This document shows positions 54,321 through 63,925 of a stretch of 64,000 bases of DNA, piece by piece. Positions within the stretch are counted from its first letter, which is position 1; every line of letters begins with the position of its first letter. The translations under genes and the position numbers were made by a program. Location of the stretch: contig NZ_LN889815.1 in assembly GCF_900009145.1 (NCBI RefSeq), forward strand, positions 171,261 to 235,260, given 5' to 3'. Below the pieces are notes generated by a model, which worked only from the letters and a program-made list of their open reading frames with translations, made no database searches and had not been told where the DNA came from. This DNA comes from Planktothrix tepida PCC 9214. GTDB lineage: Bacteria; Cyanobacteriota; Cyanobacteriia; Cyanobacteriales; Microcoleaceae.

Positions 54321-55094
54321 ATGGATATCTATACCCTCTTAAGTCAAACTCAACGGCAACGGGTCAGTGATGGAGCCGTAACCTCTCTATTAAGCGGTTG
54401 TGAATCCTCACCCAGACAACTCGTGCTAATCTGGCCCCAATTGGGAGATTTCGATAGCTTAGAATATGCTTGGTGGTTAAAAAGAGAAGCAGAACTACTG
54501 CAAGCAAAAGGAATCGCAATTCGAGCCATAGGAATTGGCAACCGCACTTCAGGACAGCGATTCTGTGACTATACAGGATTTCCCCCAGATTCTTTATTTG
54601 TTGACCCCACCGCCGAACTGCACCGAACCCTAAATCTTTATCCAGGTTTATCCCTCAAATTCCCCGGTCTATCACCCGGTATTAACGCTTGGCTCAACTT
54701 AATGCTCATGTGTGCTGGAATGGGTAGCCCTGGGACTCTAGCGGAAGTGTTCCGGGGATATCGGGGTGATAAAAAAGCCCCTCAATTAATTGGGGATGAA
54801 GAAATTGTTCAAGCTCCTCCTTTACCCCCATTGAAAGGTTCATTCTTCAACTTAGCAGGAGGGCAAGGCTTTCAGCGCCCCTTTGAGTTAGCCACGTTGC
54901 GACTGCGAAATATGGCAGAAGTGTTGAGAAACTGGAAAAGTTACGTTCCCGATTCAGCTTATCTAACCCAACGGGGAGCCACTTTCCTTTTTAATAATCA
55001 AGGGGAATTACTCTATGAACATCGAGATCCCGGCATCCTAGGTTTCGCTGCTAATCCAAGTAATCCGTTATCTTTTCTCACAGATAGGGAATAG
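54321..55094 (+). CDS. Thioredoxin-fold, peroxiredoxin-like (AhpC/TSA-type) protein
   Basis: 257 residues from ATG 54321, preferred over a GTG 21 bp earlier. RQLVLIWPQLGDFDSLEYAWWLKREAELLQAKGIAIRAIGIGN followed by FVDPTAELHRTLNLYPG fits the PRXL2/FAM213-like thioredoxin fold of cyanobacteria. The peroxidatic Cys-x-x-Cys is absent: WPQLGDFD takes that place. So redox activity is doubtful. Confidence 0.65.
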   Translation: MDIYTLLSQTQRQRVSDGAVTSLLSGCESSPRQLVLIWPQLGDFDSLEYAWWLKREAELLQAKGIAIRAIGIGNRTSGQRFCDYTGFPPDSLFVDPTAELHRTLNLYPGLSLKFPGLSPGINAWLNLMLMCAGMGSPGTLAEVFRGYRGDKKAPQLIGDEEIVQAPPLPPLKGSFFNLAGGQGFQRPFELATLRLRNMAEVLRNWKSYVPDSAYLTQRGATFLFNNQGELLYEHRDPGILGFAANPSNPLSFLTDRE

Positions 55095-55157
55095 GCAATA
55101 GGGAATGGGCAATAGGCAATAGACAATGGGCAATGGGTAATGGGTAATGGGTAATAG
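55088..55157. repeat. Short tandem heptamer repeat
   Basis: About ten units of GGCAATA, GGGAATG, GGCAATG and GGTAATG kinds, starting at the end of the preceding gene (its last codons lie in the run). Same repeat class as 13762-13805. Confidence 0.85.
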
Positions 55158-55247
55158 GCACTCTTGCAATAGGGTCAATAGTTTTGGCTGTTTCATAGAC
55201 GTTTAAAATTATTACAACCTAAGTGCAAATTGCTATAGCTGTATTCT

Positions 55248-56000
55248 TCAATCCCTCGGTCTTGAAGGTAAATTAGGAATAAAACTCTTGCCATCAATTA
55301 ACCCTAATCCATTGGCTTCCAATCGCTGCCAACTGTCATATAAATCCGTCAAATTACTGGCAACCCGTCCCGATAAAAAATCCCGATCTGCCATGGAAGG
55401 AGTTTGATTCTTCAAACAAATCCTCACCGCATAATTATAAATTGCCCAATCCTTACGAGTCAACTCACTCAACCCTTGGGATAACTTTCCATCTCTGACA
55501 GAAGGCAAACTTTCAGTCGATTTTCCCCAAACTTGTTGCTCAAACTGTTGAAGAAACGCCTCAATTTCATTCTCAGCACACCGAAATAGAGAAACACAAA
55601 CTCCTTTCGGAATCATATTCGGTAAGGTTTCACGAGTATGAAATTCAAAAATCTCCAACAAATCCGCATCATGTAAAATAAAAATTCCAGAAGCATTGGG
55701 TATTAAACCCGAATCCAGATGTTCTAATTGGGGAAGAATCTCTTGAATTTCAATAGAATCTAAAAATTGATAAACCGTATAATCGGACGAATCTGGATAC
55801 AGCGTGTGCTTCAACCAATTGATCAAATTAGCAGGAGATTTAAAATTAGCTTGAGGAGAACTAACTCTATTTTCAGCTTGAGAATTTGAAGATAAGGGTT
55901 TAGAATTGTCAGGCTTTAGAGAAGGAGAAACTGCACCTCTCAATTGAGACGGTAACAACTCCTGAATTGAGCGCACATACAAACTTTGCAAACGCAACAT
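55248..56000 (-). CDS. Hypothetical protein, 250 aa, promoter side cut by an IS
   Basis: Starts at ATG 56000 behind GGGGGAAC; a TTG 24 bp earlier is less likely. Not recognised. Ser/Pro/Asn-rich region at about 25-65, then a folded part (NLINWLKHTLYPDSSDYTVYQFLDSIE; GIFILHDADLLEIFEF) and a C-terminal helical part. The IS element begins 39 bp upstream. It probably followed the 57540-59000 gene in one leftward operon before the insertion. Confidence 0.6.
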   Translation of the reverse strand: MLRLQSLYVRSIQELLPSQLRGAVSPSLKPDNSKPLSSNSQAENRVSSPQANFKSPANLINWLKHTLYPDSSDYTVYQFLDSIEIQEILPQLEHLDSGLIPNASGIFILHDADLLEIFEFHTRETLPNMIPKGVCVSLFRCAENEIEAFLQQFEQQVWGKSTESLPSVRDGKLSQGLSELTRKDWAIYNYAVRICLKNQTPSMADRDFLSGRVASNLTDLYDSWQRLEANGLGLIDGKSFIPNLPSRPRD

Positions 56001-56039
56001 TGTTCCCCCATCCGAAAAAATCAAATCCCCCTTACCTAA

Positions 56040-57493
56040 CCCTCTTCTGTCAGTCTCCGAGGAGTAAAATTAGAAAATAAACCAGATGGGTAGCTAGAAG
56101 GGGGATAGGGTAATGGATGTAGAATTACAGATGATCAAACATTTAGCCCGAGATGCACAACCAACAGTTTCAGTGATTGATGAATATTGTCAAGGTTATA
56201 AAGACCTATTCCCAGAAGTGAGAAGTTACGAATGTTTTAAATACTTACATCTAGGAATTATCTCACCAATTCCGAGAAAATCTTTACCGGAAATTGCTAA
56301 AATAGTAGGAATTAGGTCGCCACAATCACTGCATCATTTCTTAGCCAATTCGCCTTGGTCAGCAAGGGAATTAAAGGAAAGAAGATTAGCCCGAACTCTA
56401 AAAGCATTGAAAGGAGAGAAGATTATAGTAATAATTGATGAGACAGGAGATAGGAGAAAGGGAAAAAAAACCGACTATATAGCTAGACAATACTTGGGAA
56501 GTGTGGGCAAAACAGATCGGGGAATAGTATCAGTTAATGCTTACGGTGTTTATAAAAATATAACCTTTCCTTTAGTGTTTAGAGTATTTAAACCCAAAGG
56601 AACATTAAAAGAAGGAGATGTCTACAAAACTAAGATTGAAATCGCATCAGAAATTCTAACAGAATTGGTTGATTGGGGATTTCAGATTGAATTGGTATTA
56701 GCAGATAGCCTTTATGGTGAAAGTAGTTCGTTTATCAGTACATTAGATCAATTTCAAATTCCTTGGGTACTAGCAATAAGAAGTAATCATGGAGTCTGGA
56801 TGTCAAGCGAGCAGAAAGTTAGAGCCAACAAATGGTGTAAATTTGAGAGGATTTTTAGCAATCAAGAATCAGAAACCAGATATATTAGAGAAATCATATT
56901 TGGGAAAAGAAGTACAAGAACCTATTGGGAAATTACCACAGATCCAGAAACGATGCCAGAAACATCAACTTCGTTTGTCATGACAAATTTAACAGAGAAG
57001 AGAAGCCAGATGAAAAAGACATTAGGTAATTTATACGGGTTAAGAACATGGGTGGAATATGGATTTCGACAATGTAAACAAGAACTGGGTTGGACTGATT
57101 ATCGGTTGACGGATTTTCCAGATATAGAAAAATGGTGGGAAATCATTTTCTGTGTGTATTTAATGATTAGTTTCAACTCCGAAGTTTTCCGGTCTTTAAG
57201 TCAAGGCAGTCCCCGAGAATCTGAGAGCAAAAAAAACACCACCGATTGCTCAACTCATCAACAATGGAATCACAAAGAGGGATGGAAAAATGTTTTAAAT
57301 AATCTGCGTTTAATAATTCAGCCTACTATTATATTGTGGTTGATTGTCCCGTGGCTAGATATTTTTCCCGACCGCCATTTATTAGTGGGTTTTCATAAAT
57401 TAATTGAGAATATTAATCAATTTCAATCTTATTTTCCCAATGGATAACTCTACTTTTTATTACTTGTTGATTTCGGAGAGTGACAGAAGAGGG
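56040..57493. mobile_element. IS701-family insertion sequence, about 1.45 kb
   Basis: Terminal inverted repeats CCCTCTTCTGTCAGTCTCCG (56040 on) and, inverted, CCCTCTTCTGTCACTCTCCG (ending at 57493), 20 of 21 matched. One transposase inside. Flanks (CTAA left, ATAT right) do not form a target duplication, so one end may have been rearranged. Confidence 0.88.
56113..57447 (+). CDS. DDE transposase (IS701/IS4-like)
   Basis: 444 residues. Catalytic acidic residues are visible: Asp in VIIDETGDRRKG, Asp in LVLADSLYGES, and Glu in WVEYGFRQCKQELGWTDYR (Y-x-F-x6-K/E-L-G-x-x-D box). N-terminal IPRKSLPEIAKIVGIRSPQSLHHFLANSPW is the family's usual opening. It appears complete. Confidence 0.9.
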   Translation: MDVELQMIKHLARDAQPTVSVIDEYCQGYKDLFPEVRSYECFKYLHLGIISPIPRKSLPEIAKIVGIRSPQSLHHFLANSPWSARELKERRLARTLKALKGEKIIVIIDETGDRRKGKKTDYIARQYLGSVGKTDRGIVSVNAYGVYKNITFPLVFRVFKPKGTLKEGDVYKTKIEIASEILTELVDWGFQIELVLADSLYGESSSFISTLDQFQIPWVLAIRSNHGVWMSSEQKVRANKWCKFERIFSNQESETRYIREIIFGKRSTRTYWEITTDPETMPETSTSFVMTNLTEKRSQMKKTLGNLYGLRTWVEYGFRQCKQELGWTDYRLTDFPDIEKWWEIIFCVYLMISFNSEVFRSLSQGSPRESESKKNTTDCSTHQQWNHKEGWKNVLNNLRLIIQPTIILWLIVPWLDIFPDRHLLVGFHKLIENINQFQSYFPNG

Positions 57494-57539
57494 ATATATC
57501 AACCTCTCTAGGCTTAAGGATTCATGCGATCGCCAAAAC

Positions 57540-59000
57540 TCAAAGTTCTATTTCCCTTGAGTGTTGGGCAGGTTGGGATTCAACAGTATTCAAATCGTCT
57601 GCCATTTGACGCCAAAATTCAACATCTTCAAATCGAATTCCTTGAGCTAGAACTAAATGCTCCCCACGCACTCTCAGCAATTCTCCTCTACCAGATGCTC
57701 TCAAAGAAGATACAGAAACCCCTTCAACATTTGTGACAATTAGCTGGTAAACCTCGGCAACGGAAATAATAGTCAAATCATCCGTTTCTTCTACCCCTTC
57801 ATCCCCTAAGTTCAGTTTGTATTCAAATACCTTTTGGGCAATTGGTAAAATCAATTCAGCTTGTTTAACTTGTTCACGCTCTAAAGTAAACATTAACGGT
57901 TCAATAGTTGAGTTGGAATTATTGCCTAAAACTTGAACTTCACTCAACAGTTCAGGTGCTTCCTGAGTGAGTTTTATCTTTAACTTTTCTGCATCTAAAT
58001 TAGATAAAGGATTTTGAACTTCACCCTCTAAATTAATCTTGAATACCAAGTGATGATCGACTTGAGAAACCACTCGAATTGATTCTCCTTGCTGCGATAA
58101 TATTGTCCAATCTTCCATAAACTCTAACCGTTCTAATCCCTTAAATTGATGATGCTCTTTTAATAAAAGATCCGCCAATAATCTTTCCAGTTCTAATCGT
58201 TGTTCAGGGGAACTGCCAACTTCAATCAAACCTTCTCCCTCTTTTGAATCTTGGGGATCATCCTCTAATCTAACTTGCTCGGAGTCTTCAGCATAGTCTG
58301 AGTCATTTATTCCCGACTCAATGAGTGCTTCGGAGTTAGTTTCTGGAGAAACTGGAGTTGCTACTCCTGACTGATAAACTGGTAGGAGAGAACTAAATCT
58401 TCTGGGTTTTCGAGATTGAGACAAAGATAGATCTTGAAGGGTAGGACGAGCAACTTGGCGATCGCTTTGGGAAGATAACTCGATAAAATGGGCAGCATTG
58501 GTCTTAAGCAAACTAATCTGAGCATAAGCATATTTTTCCTTAGATAAAGATATAGAAATATCTAAAGCCGCTAGACAACCGTGATAGAAATCTTGAGTTT
58601 CAGTAGCAGGAACACAAGCTAATACATTTTCATCAAGATCTGTAGACCGTCCTTTTTGTTGCAGTTGAGCAATAGACGCTGAGGATAATCGATGAATTGC
58701 CGTTGAAGGGTTCGGCTGTTGGCTGGGAGGATTATCTAGGTTGATAAAAGTTGCAACTCTAGCCTCTAAGTCTTTTAGAGTTTCTATCCCCTGCTCTTGA
58801 TCGATCAGTTTAACACCCCAATCTAACCCAACCAGTAATCCTTGATAAAAATCTTGAGTTTCTCCAGCCAAATTAGAATCCGTTGCAATTTTTTCAAAAA
58901 AGGCTAATCCAATTTGTTGAAGTTGGTAGATCGATTGGGGAGAAAATCGCTGCATCTGCCTTGTCAGCATAAATCTTATATTTCCCGATAATTGGCTCAT
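57540..59000 (-). CDS. Hypothetical protein, 486 aa, with internal duplication
   Basis: Not recognised. Two copies of a helical unit: ETQDFYQGLLVGLDWGVKL near 47 and ETQDFYHGCLAALDISISL near 134. A long acidic, Ser-rich linker follows (about 185-270). The C-terminal part is mixed (LEFMEDWTILSQQGESIRVV; RVRGEHLVLAQGIRFEDVEF). No signal peptide or membrane segment. Downstream of it the operon is broken by the IS. Confidence 0.6.
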   Translation of the reverse strand: MSQLSGNIRFMLTRQMQRFSPQSIYQLQQIGLAFFEKIATDSNLAGETQDFYQGLLVGLDWGVKLIDQEQGIETLKDLEARVATFINLDNPPSQQPNPSTAIHRLSSASIAQLQQKGRSTDLDENVLACVPATETQDFYHGCLAALDISISLSKEKYAYAQISLLKTNAAHFIELSSQSDRQVARPTLQDLSLSQSRKPRRFSSLLPVYQSGVATPVSPETNSEALIESGINDSDYAEDSEQVRLEDDPQDSKEGEGLIEVGSSPEQRLELERLLADLLLKEHHQFKGLERLEFMEDWTILSQQGESIRVVSQVDHHLVFKINLEGEVQNPLSNLDAEKLKIKLTQEAPELLSEVQVLGNNSNSTIEPLMFTLEREQVKQAELILPIAQKVFEYKLNLGDEGVEETDDLTIISVAEVYQLIVTNVEGVSVSSLRASGRGELLRVRGEHLVLAQGIRFEDVEFWRQMADDLNTVESQPAQHSREIEL

Positions 59001-59360
59001 CCCTCAACCTATCACGACGACAAGCTTTCCTAGTCCATCTTCAGGACTAAACCTACCCGAGTTGAATTCAGAAATAGGGCAGATGGAATAATTCATTCTT
59101 TTCCCCTAGCTTAAAAAGAAAAAATTAACCAAAATCCCGCCTTTAGAATGTTCTGAATGACTATAAATCTAAAAATTTCGATTCGCTTCAACATCTTCTC
59201 CCAGGATATGAGATATTATTAACACTCACGGAGAATTTATTATATTTTTCCAGCAAAATATTCTGAAATATTCATCTTAAATCGATATGTGTATAATCCT
59301 AACTGTAGCTCTAAATTCCTTTTTAAATCGCAACATGAGCGTGCTAGTGGAGAATAGCCG
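59001..59360. promoter_or_regulatory. Divergent control region before the second parAB
   Basis: 360 bp between divergent genes. TATAAT at 59292-59297 is the likely -10 for parA, with no clear -35. A small symmetrical AAATATTCTGAAATATT lies at about 59257-59273, a possible ParA operator. Nothing else clear. Confidence 0.45.
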
Positions 59361-60128
59361 ATGACCCAGACAAAAGTGATTTCGCTGTTCAACCAAGCTG
59401 GCGGTGTGGGCAAGACAACAATTACGCTCAACTTAGGCTACCACCTAGCTCAACGAGGGAATAGAATTTTGCTGATTGATCTCGATCCGCAAGCTTCTTT
59501 AACCTTATTTATGGGCTTTGACCCTCAGAGCTTGGAAAAAACGGTATTTGATGCCATTGTGAATGAAGAACCTCTCTTCATCCAAAAAGAAGTTCATCGC
59601 ATGGATCTAGCCCCTACCAATATTAATCTCAGTGTGGCAGAAATCCAATTGGTGAATATGGACTTTCGAGAAGTTCGTCTCAAAGATGCCCTAGAACCCA
59701 TTCGAGAAAACTATGATTTTATTTTGATTGACTGTCCGCCTAGCTTAGGATTATTAAGCTACATTAGCCTTGTCGCTGCCACCCATGTTTTAGTCCCCAT
59801 TGAAACTCATTACAAAGCGTTTGAAGGAACCAACCTACTTTTGCAAACGGTCGCCAGAGTCCGAAAAAAAGGAAATCGCTCTTTGCAGATTGCTGGATTT
59901 GTTCCCTCTCGCTATGCTGCCACCAACTCCCAGGATAAACGCACTTTAAACGCGATTCAAGAACAATTTTCCACCGTGGCAACAGTTTATGAGCCGATTC
60001 CTCGCTTAACTGCTTTTGTTGATGCTTCTGAACAGCAGGTTCCCCTAGCTGTCTATGACGCTAGAAATGGAGTGGTTAAAATATTAGATCGTTTAGCTGC
60101 CAAGATGGAGAAACTCAATGCCAAATAA
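59361..60128 (+). CDS. parA: Plasmid partition ATPase ParA (copy 2)
   Basis: 255 residues. FNQAGGVGKTTITLNLGYH, LLIDLDPQASLT and DFILIDCPPSLGLL. Ala13 stands where the signature Lys would be. Clearly paralogous to copy 1 at 51400 (shared NLGYHLAQ, LAPTNINLS-type segments). Overlaps parB by 11 bp. Confidence 0.92.
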   Translation: MTQTKVISLFNQAGGVGKTTITLNLGYHLAQRGNRILLIDLDPQASLTLFMGFDPQSLEKTVFDAIVNEEPLFIQKEVHRMDLAPTNINLSVAEIQLVNMDFREVRLKDALEPIRENYDFILIDCPPSLGLLSYISLVAATHVLVPIETHYKAFEGTNLLLQTVARVRKKGNRSLQIAGFVPSRYAATNSQDKRTLNAIQEQFSTVATVYEPIPRLTAFVDASEQQVPLAVYDARNGVVKILDRLAAKMEKLNAK

Positions 60129-61041
60129 AAGTAATCAGCCTTACAAAGGAAAAGCAAACTTAACGGTCTTGTTCGGCGATGACGAAGCTGAAAGTCTACC
60201 TAACAGTTCAGTTCCTTTTGATGCTATTCAGCTTCCAGCTACTCAACCCCGCCGCTATTTTGATCCTCAAGCGATGCAGTGCTTAGTTGAGTCTGTCAAA
60301 ATTGATGGAATTCTTCAACCGCTATTAGTTCGCCCTTTATCGAATGGAAAGTATGAGTTAGTTGCCGGAGAAAGACGCTTAAGAGCGGCGAAAGAAGTGG
60401 GGTTGAAAGAAGTTCCTGTCATCATTAAAGAACTGACAGAACAACAAGCTTTACAAATTGCTTTGGTTGAAAACCTGCAACGAGAAGATCTTAACCCCGT
60501 TGAAGAAACAGAAGGGATTTTAGGGCTACTCGCTAATCGACTAGATTGTTCTATACAGGAAGCTGAACGCCTTCTATATCGAATGCAAAATCAAACACTT
60601 CGAGATAATGATAACGTTATCATTCAACCTGAATCTGAAGTTGTCGCCCAACTTTTTCAAGACTTAGGCAAGATGTCTTGGGAGTCTTTTATTAGTAATC
60701 GGCTGCCTCTGTTGAAGCTTCCTGAAGAAGTTTTAGCAAGTTTACGAGAAGGCAAAATTGAATATACTAAAGCTCGTGCGATCGCTAAAGTCAAAGATGA
60801 ACAGGCACGAGTTACTTTACTGGAAACAGCAATTGCAGAAAATTTGTCTTTAACTCAAATCAAAGCTCAAATTTCCGCGCTCAAATCAGAATCTCAATCC
60901 GCACCCCCCGAAGATTCTCTTCAAACTCGAATTAAAGTCGCACTCACACAAGTCAATAAGTCAAAAGCTTGGAGCGATCCGAAAAAGCAAAAGCGTCTCC
61001 AAAAACTTTTAGTAGACTTAGAATCCCTGTTATCTAGCTAA
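60118..61041 (+). CDS. parB: Partition protein ParB (copy 2)
   Basis: 307 residues. YELVAGERRLRAAKE and ALVENLQREDLNPVEETEG boxes, and ESFISNRLPLLKLPEEVL shared with copy 1, which also has NRLPLLKLP-like SRLPLLKLPSEIL. A C-terminal Lys/Leu-rich end. Two complete parAB sets on one replicon are unusual and suggest plasmid fusion or duplication. Confidence 0.92.
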   Translation: MPNKSNQPYKGKANLTVLFGDDEAESLPNSSVPFDAIQLPATQPRRYFDPQAMQCLVESVKIDGILQPLLVRPLSNGKYELVAGERRLRAAKEVGLKEVPVIIKELTEQQALQIALVENLQREDLNPVEETEGILGLLANRLDCSIQEAERLLYRMQNQTLRDNDNVIIQPESEVVAQLFQDLGKMSWESFISNRLPLLKLPEEVLASLREGKIEYTKARAIAKVKDEQARVTLLETAIAENLSLTQIKAQISALKSESQSAPPEDSLQTRIKVALTQVNKSKAWSDPKKQKRLQKLLVDLESLLSS

Positions 61042-61366
61042 GAAAAGAAATTGGAATCAACAACTATCGTTAGATATAAACTGAGGGAAATTTAATATTC
61101 TTTTAAAAATGCTCCAGAATCAATGGGGCATTATTTATTTTTATGGTTTCTATTTAAAAAGCGGAAACAAAAGATAGGCACGAAACCGGATGATCGGTTC
61201 CTAGATTAACGGCTTTTTTTTAAACCCCCAACTTTTTTAATAAATCAGCTTTAAGGTAGAACTTTCTTAATCTATGCCATTGCTAATTTAGGATCTTAGA
61301 TAGAAAAAGCAACTTCAACCTACCTTTTCCTTCTGAGTAACTTCGATATAAAGGAAGCGACCAATT
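61042..61366. terminator. Terminator and non-coding stretch after parB copy 2
   Basis: 325 bp. AATGCTCC (61108-61115) and GGGGCATT (61125-61132) form an 8-pair stem followed by ATTTATTTTT, a good terminator. A second weak hairpin (AACCG/CGGTT near 61184-61199) is followed by eight T at 61213-61220. AGGAAG before 61367 is the next ribosome site. No other feature. Confidence 0.65.
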
Positions 61367-61924
61367 ATGGCATCAATTAAGATCCTCAAACCCAAGCTGC
61401 TTTCAGGGACAACTTCTTCCCAAGCTGCCATTGAGCATTTCACTCGATTTCAGAAAAAGCTAAAAAGTTTAATTGACCTCTGGAGCAACTACCCGCCCAA
61501 TGATGCACTTTCTACTTTAAGAAAACAAGATTTAGAGTGGCTAATTTCAATGGCAGAACACTATCGGCTTCGTATCCAACCTTCATCTCAATCTCTGGAA
61601 TTTTGGCAAGGTTATCAAGATGGGAAAAAAAGTAGACGAACCATTCCGGCTCCTGACTCTCGATCCTTAGCTCCAATCTTGCTAAAATCTGTGAATTCCA
61701 GCAAAAGCGAGCAAATCTATGCACTGGGTGTGCGCCTGGGATGGTGCTATGTGCGATTAAAAAACTACTTACTCCGGGTTACAAAAGAGCAAAAACTAAA
61801 CGCTGCCAAACAATTAAAAAATTCCCAACCGATTTTATCTATCATTCAAGAAATTCAGGCCATGGATAATACAGACTCCCTTGTCAGTTGGGGAGGGTTA
61901 GCCGAAAGGAGATTCAATTCATGA
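61367..61924 (+). CDS. Hypothetical protein, 185 aa
   Basis: Not recognised. Mostly helical; the segment SQSLEFWQGYQDGKKSRR recalls the FYQGLLVGLD units of the 57540 gene. Its stop overlaps the next start (ATGA), so it is translationally coupled to the hybrid kinase and may be part of the same signalling operon. Confidence 0.6.
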   Translation: MASIKILKPKLLSGTTSSQAAIEHFTRFQKKLKSLIDLWSNYPPNDALSTLRKQDLEWLISMAEHYRLRIQPSSQSLEFWQGYQDGKKSRRTIPAPDSRSLAPILLKSVNSSKSEQIYALGVRLGWCYVRLKNYLLRVTKEQKLNAAKQLKNSQPILSIIQEIQAMDNTDSLVSWGGLAERRFNS

Positions 61925-63003
61925 AAGATAGACCCAGCCAAATTTTGGCAGCCGATCAGGAAACGGATACCTTATTGATTTTGGAAACCATTTTAACCGA
62001 GGAAGGATATTCTGTTAACACCAGTTCATATGGAAAAGAAGCGATCGCCTCTATCAACGCCCACCCTCCCGATTTAATTCTATGGGACGTGATGATGCCA
62101 GATGCAGACGGCTATGAAGTCACTTACAAAATTCGTTCTACCCCTCAATTGCCCTTCATTCCCATTGTCCTTCTCGCGCCAGATCCCTCCATTCCTTCTA
62201 CCAATGGATTAGAATTGGGAGCCGATGATTTTCTGTGGAAACCCATTCAAGTTAACGAATTACTCGCCCGTGTCCGCAACTTGCTCCGTCTCAAACATAG
62301 CCTCGATTCAATGCGAGAGATGGCTTTAGCCCGTGAAGATTTTGTTTCTCGCCTAACCCATGATTTGCGTAACCCTCTAATTGCTGCCCAACAAATGCTG
62401 ACTTTACTAGGGCAAGGGAAATTTGGCACCTTATCCCCCCCAGTAAAAGAGGCTCTCCAGACCATCGCGGTTAGCAATGACAACCTAATTACCCTCGTCA
62501 ATACCCTCCTAGAAGTGCATCGATTTGAAGCGGGTTGCAAACCAATGGCTATCACAACTTTTGATCTTTATAAACTCATTAAGGAAGTGGTTAAAGAGCA
62601 AGAGGCACTTGCGGTCAGCAAAAACTTACGCTTAATTTTTGAAACCCAACAACAGTTTTTTCGGATTCAAGGCGATCGCTTAGAACTGCGCCGAGTTTTG
62701 ACTAATTTAGTGAGTAATGCGATTAAGTTTACCGAGCGCGGTCAAGTCAAGATCACTGTTGAGTACAAAGCTCAGAGCGTTTCGATTCACGTAGAAGATA
62801 CAGGCCCCGGAATCACAGAATCAGAGCAAAATGCAATCTTTGAACGCTTTCGCACTGGAAATCAGAAAGGAGCCGGAAGTGGTTTAGGGTTACATCTGTC
62901 TCAGCGTATTGCAAAAGCCCATTCGGGTTGTTTAGAAGTGACCTCACAACTGGGGGTTGGAAGTATTTTTACGTTGTGTCTCCCTCGGAACCAAAATTAC
63001 TAA
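61921..63003 (+). CDS. Hybrid response regulator/histidine kinase
   Basis: 360 residues from ATG 61921 (AGGAG upstream; coupled to the previous gene). Receiver domain with Asp56 (LILWDVMMPD) and the K in FLWKPI, then a HisKA domain with His147 (LTHDLRNPL), then a HATPase domain: N box LTNLVSNAIKFT, EDTGPGI, GAGSGLGLHL. No membrane segment, so it acts in the cytoplasm and is probably driven by another kinase. Two-component partner candidate is the next gene. Confidence 0.88.
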   Translation: MKDRPSQILAADQETDTLLILETILTEEGYSVNTSSYGKEAIASINAHPPDLILWDVMMPDADGYEVTYKIRSTPQLPFIPIVLLAPDPSIPSTNGLELGADDFLWKPIQVNELLARVRNLLRLKHSLDSMREMALAREDFVSRLTHDLRNPLIAAQQMLTLLGQGKFGTLSPPVKEALQTIAVSNDNLITLVNTLLEVHRFEAGCKPMAITTFDLYKLIKEVVKEQEALAVSKNLRLIFETQQQFFRIQGDRLELRRVLTNLVSNAIKFTERGQVKITVEYKAQSVSIHVEDTGPGITESEQNAIFERFRTGNQKGAGSGLGLHLSQRIAKAHSGCLEVTSQLGVGSIFTLCLPRNQNY

Positions 63004-63064
63004 CGTTAAAGATTAACCCTCCAAATGTGCTTTTAATCTCAAATTAGTATTAATGGAGAAACTT

Positions 63065-63799
63065 ATGAATCGAGTGAGTATTGTGTTAATTGAAGATCAT
63101 CACTTAACTCGTGTGGGAATTAAAGCAGCGTTGGAGGATTGTGAAGAAATCAAGTTTATCGCGGAAGCTAGTAATGGATTACAAGGAATCACACTATTGG
63201 AGAAAACGCTACCCGATGTTGCCATTATTGATTTAGGATTACCTGGATTAGTTGATGGCATTGAATTAACTAAACGGTTTAAGGAGTATGTGCAAACCCG
63301 TCAGCTTAATCCCTCAATCAGCCAACCTAAAGTTTTAATTTTAACCTCGCAAGATCAAGAAGAATCCATTTTAGCCGCGTTTGCAGCCGGAGCAGATTCT
63401 TACTGTATGAAAGATCTGAAATTTGAAAAACTGCTAGAAGCAATACTGGAAACTCACCGAGGAGCGAACTGGATTGACCCGTCTATTGCACGAATTGTTT
63501 TAGCTCGACTTAATAATCCGTTTAAAGAAGTTGTTGGTTCTAGTGCTATTCCGACCGTATCGATTCATGGGTTAAAACCAGAGGATAACGAGTTATTACA
63601 ATCTAATCCACTAACCCGACGAGAAAATGAAATTATTGAACTGATTGTCGAAGGGTATGGCAATGAAGAAATTGCCGAGCAATTATTTATATCAATGGGA
63701 ACTGTGAAAACTCATGTCCGTAATATTTTGAATAAGTTAGCGTGTGATGATCGCACCCAAGCTGCTGTCCGAGCTTTGCGAGCTGGTTTAGTGAATTAG
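63065..63799 (+). CDS. LuxR/NarL-type response regulator
   Basis: 244 residues from ATG 63065, six bases after GGAG; an ATG 12 bp earlier is an alternative. Receiver with Asp56 (VAIIDLGLPG), ILTSQDQEES and a conserved Lys in YCMKDL. LuxR-type HTH at the C-terminus (LTRRENEIIELIVEGYGNEEIAEQL, GTVKTHVRNILNKL). Follows the hybrid kinase by 61 bp, so the two may form one phosphorelay. Confidence 0.9.
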   Translation: MNRVSIVLIEDHHLTRVGIKAALEDCEEIKFIAEASNGLQGITLLEKTLPDVAIIDLGLPGLVDGIELTKRFKEYVQTRQLNPSISQPKVLILTSQDQEESILAAFAAGADSYCMKDLKFEKLLEAILETHRGANWIDPSIARIVLARLNNPFKEVVGSSAIPTVSIHGLKPEDNELLQSNPLTRRENEIIELIVEGYGNEEIAEQLFISMGTVKTHVRNILNKLACDDRTQAAVRALRAGLVN

Positions 63800-63925
63800 C
63801 TCTATTATCTCAGAATTAACGCTCCTCGATTACTGAATCATTATGACCGTGCTGGACAGAAAGCTAAATATAGGGGAGAAATCTTCCCATCACAGCAACC
63901 TGTAGGTAATTATGGAATTGACACT

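Noticed and set aside
56036..57497. Target-site duplication of the IS element
   Set aside because: The four bases on each side (CTAA and ATAT) do not match.
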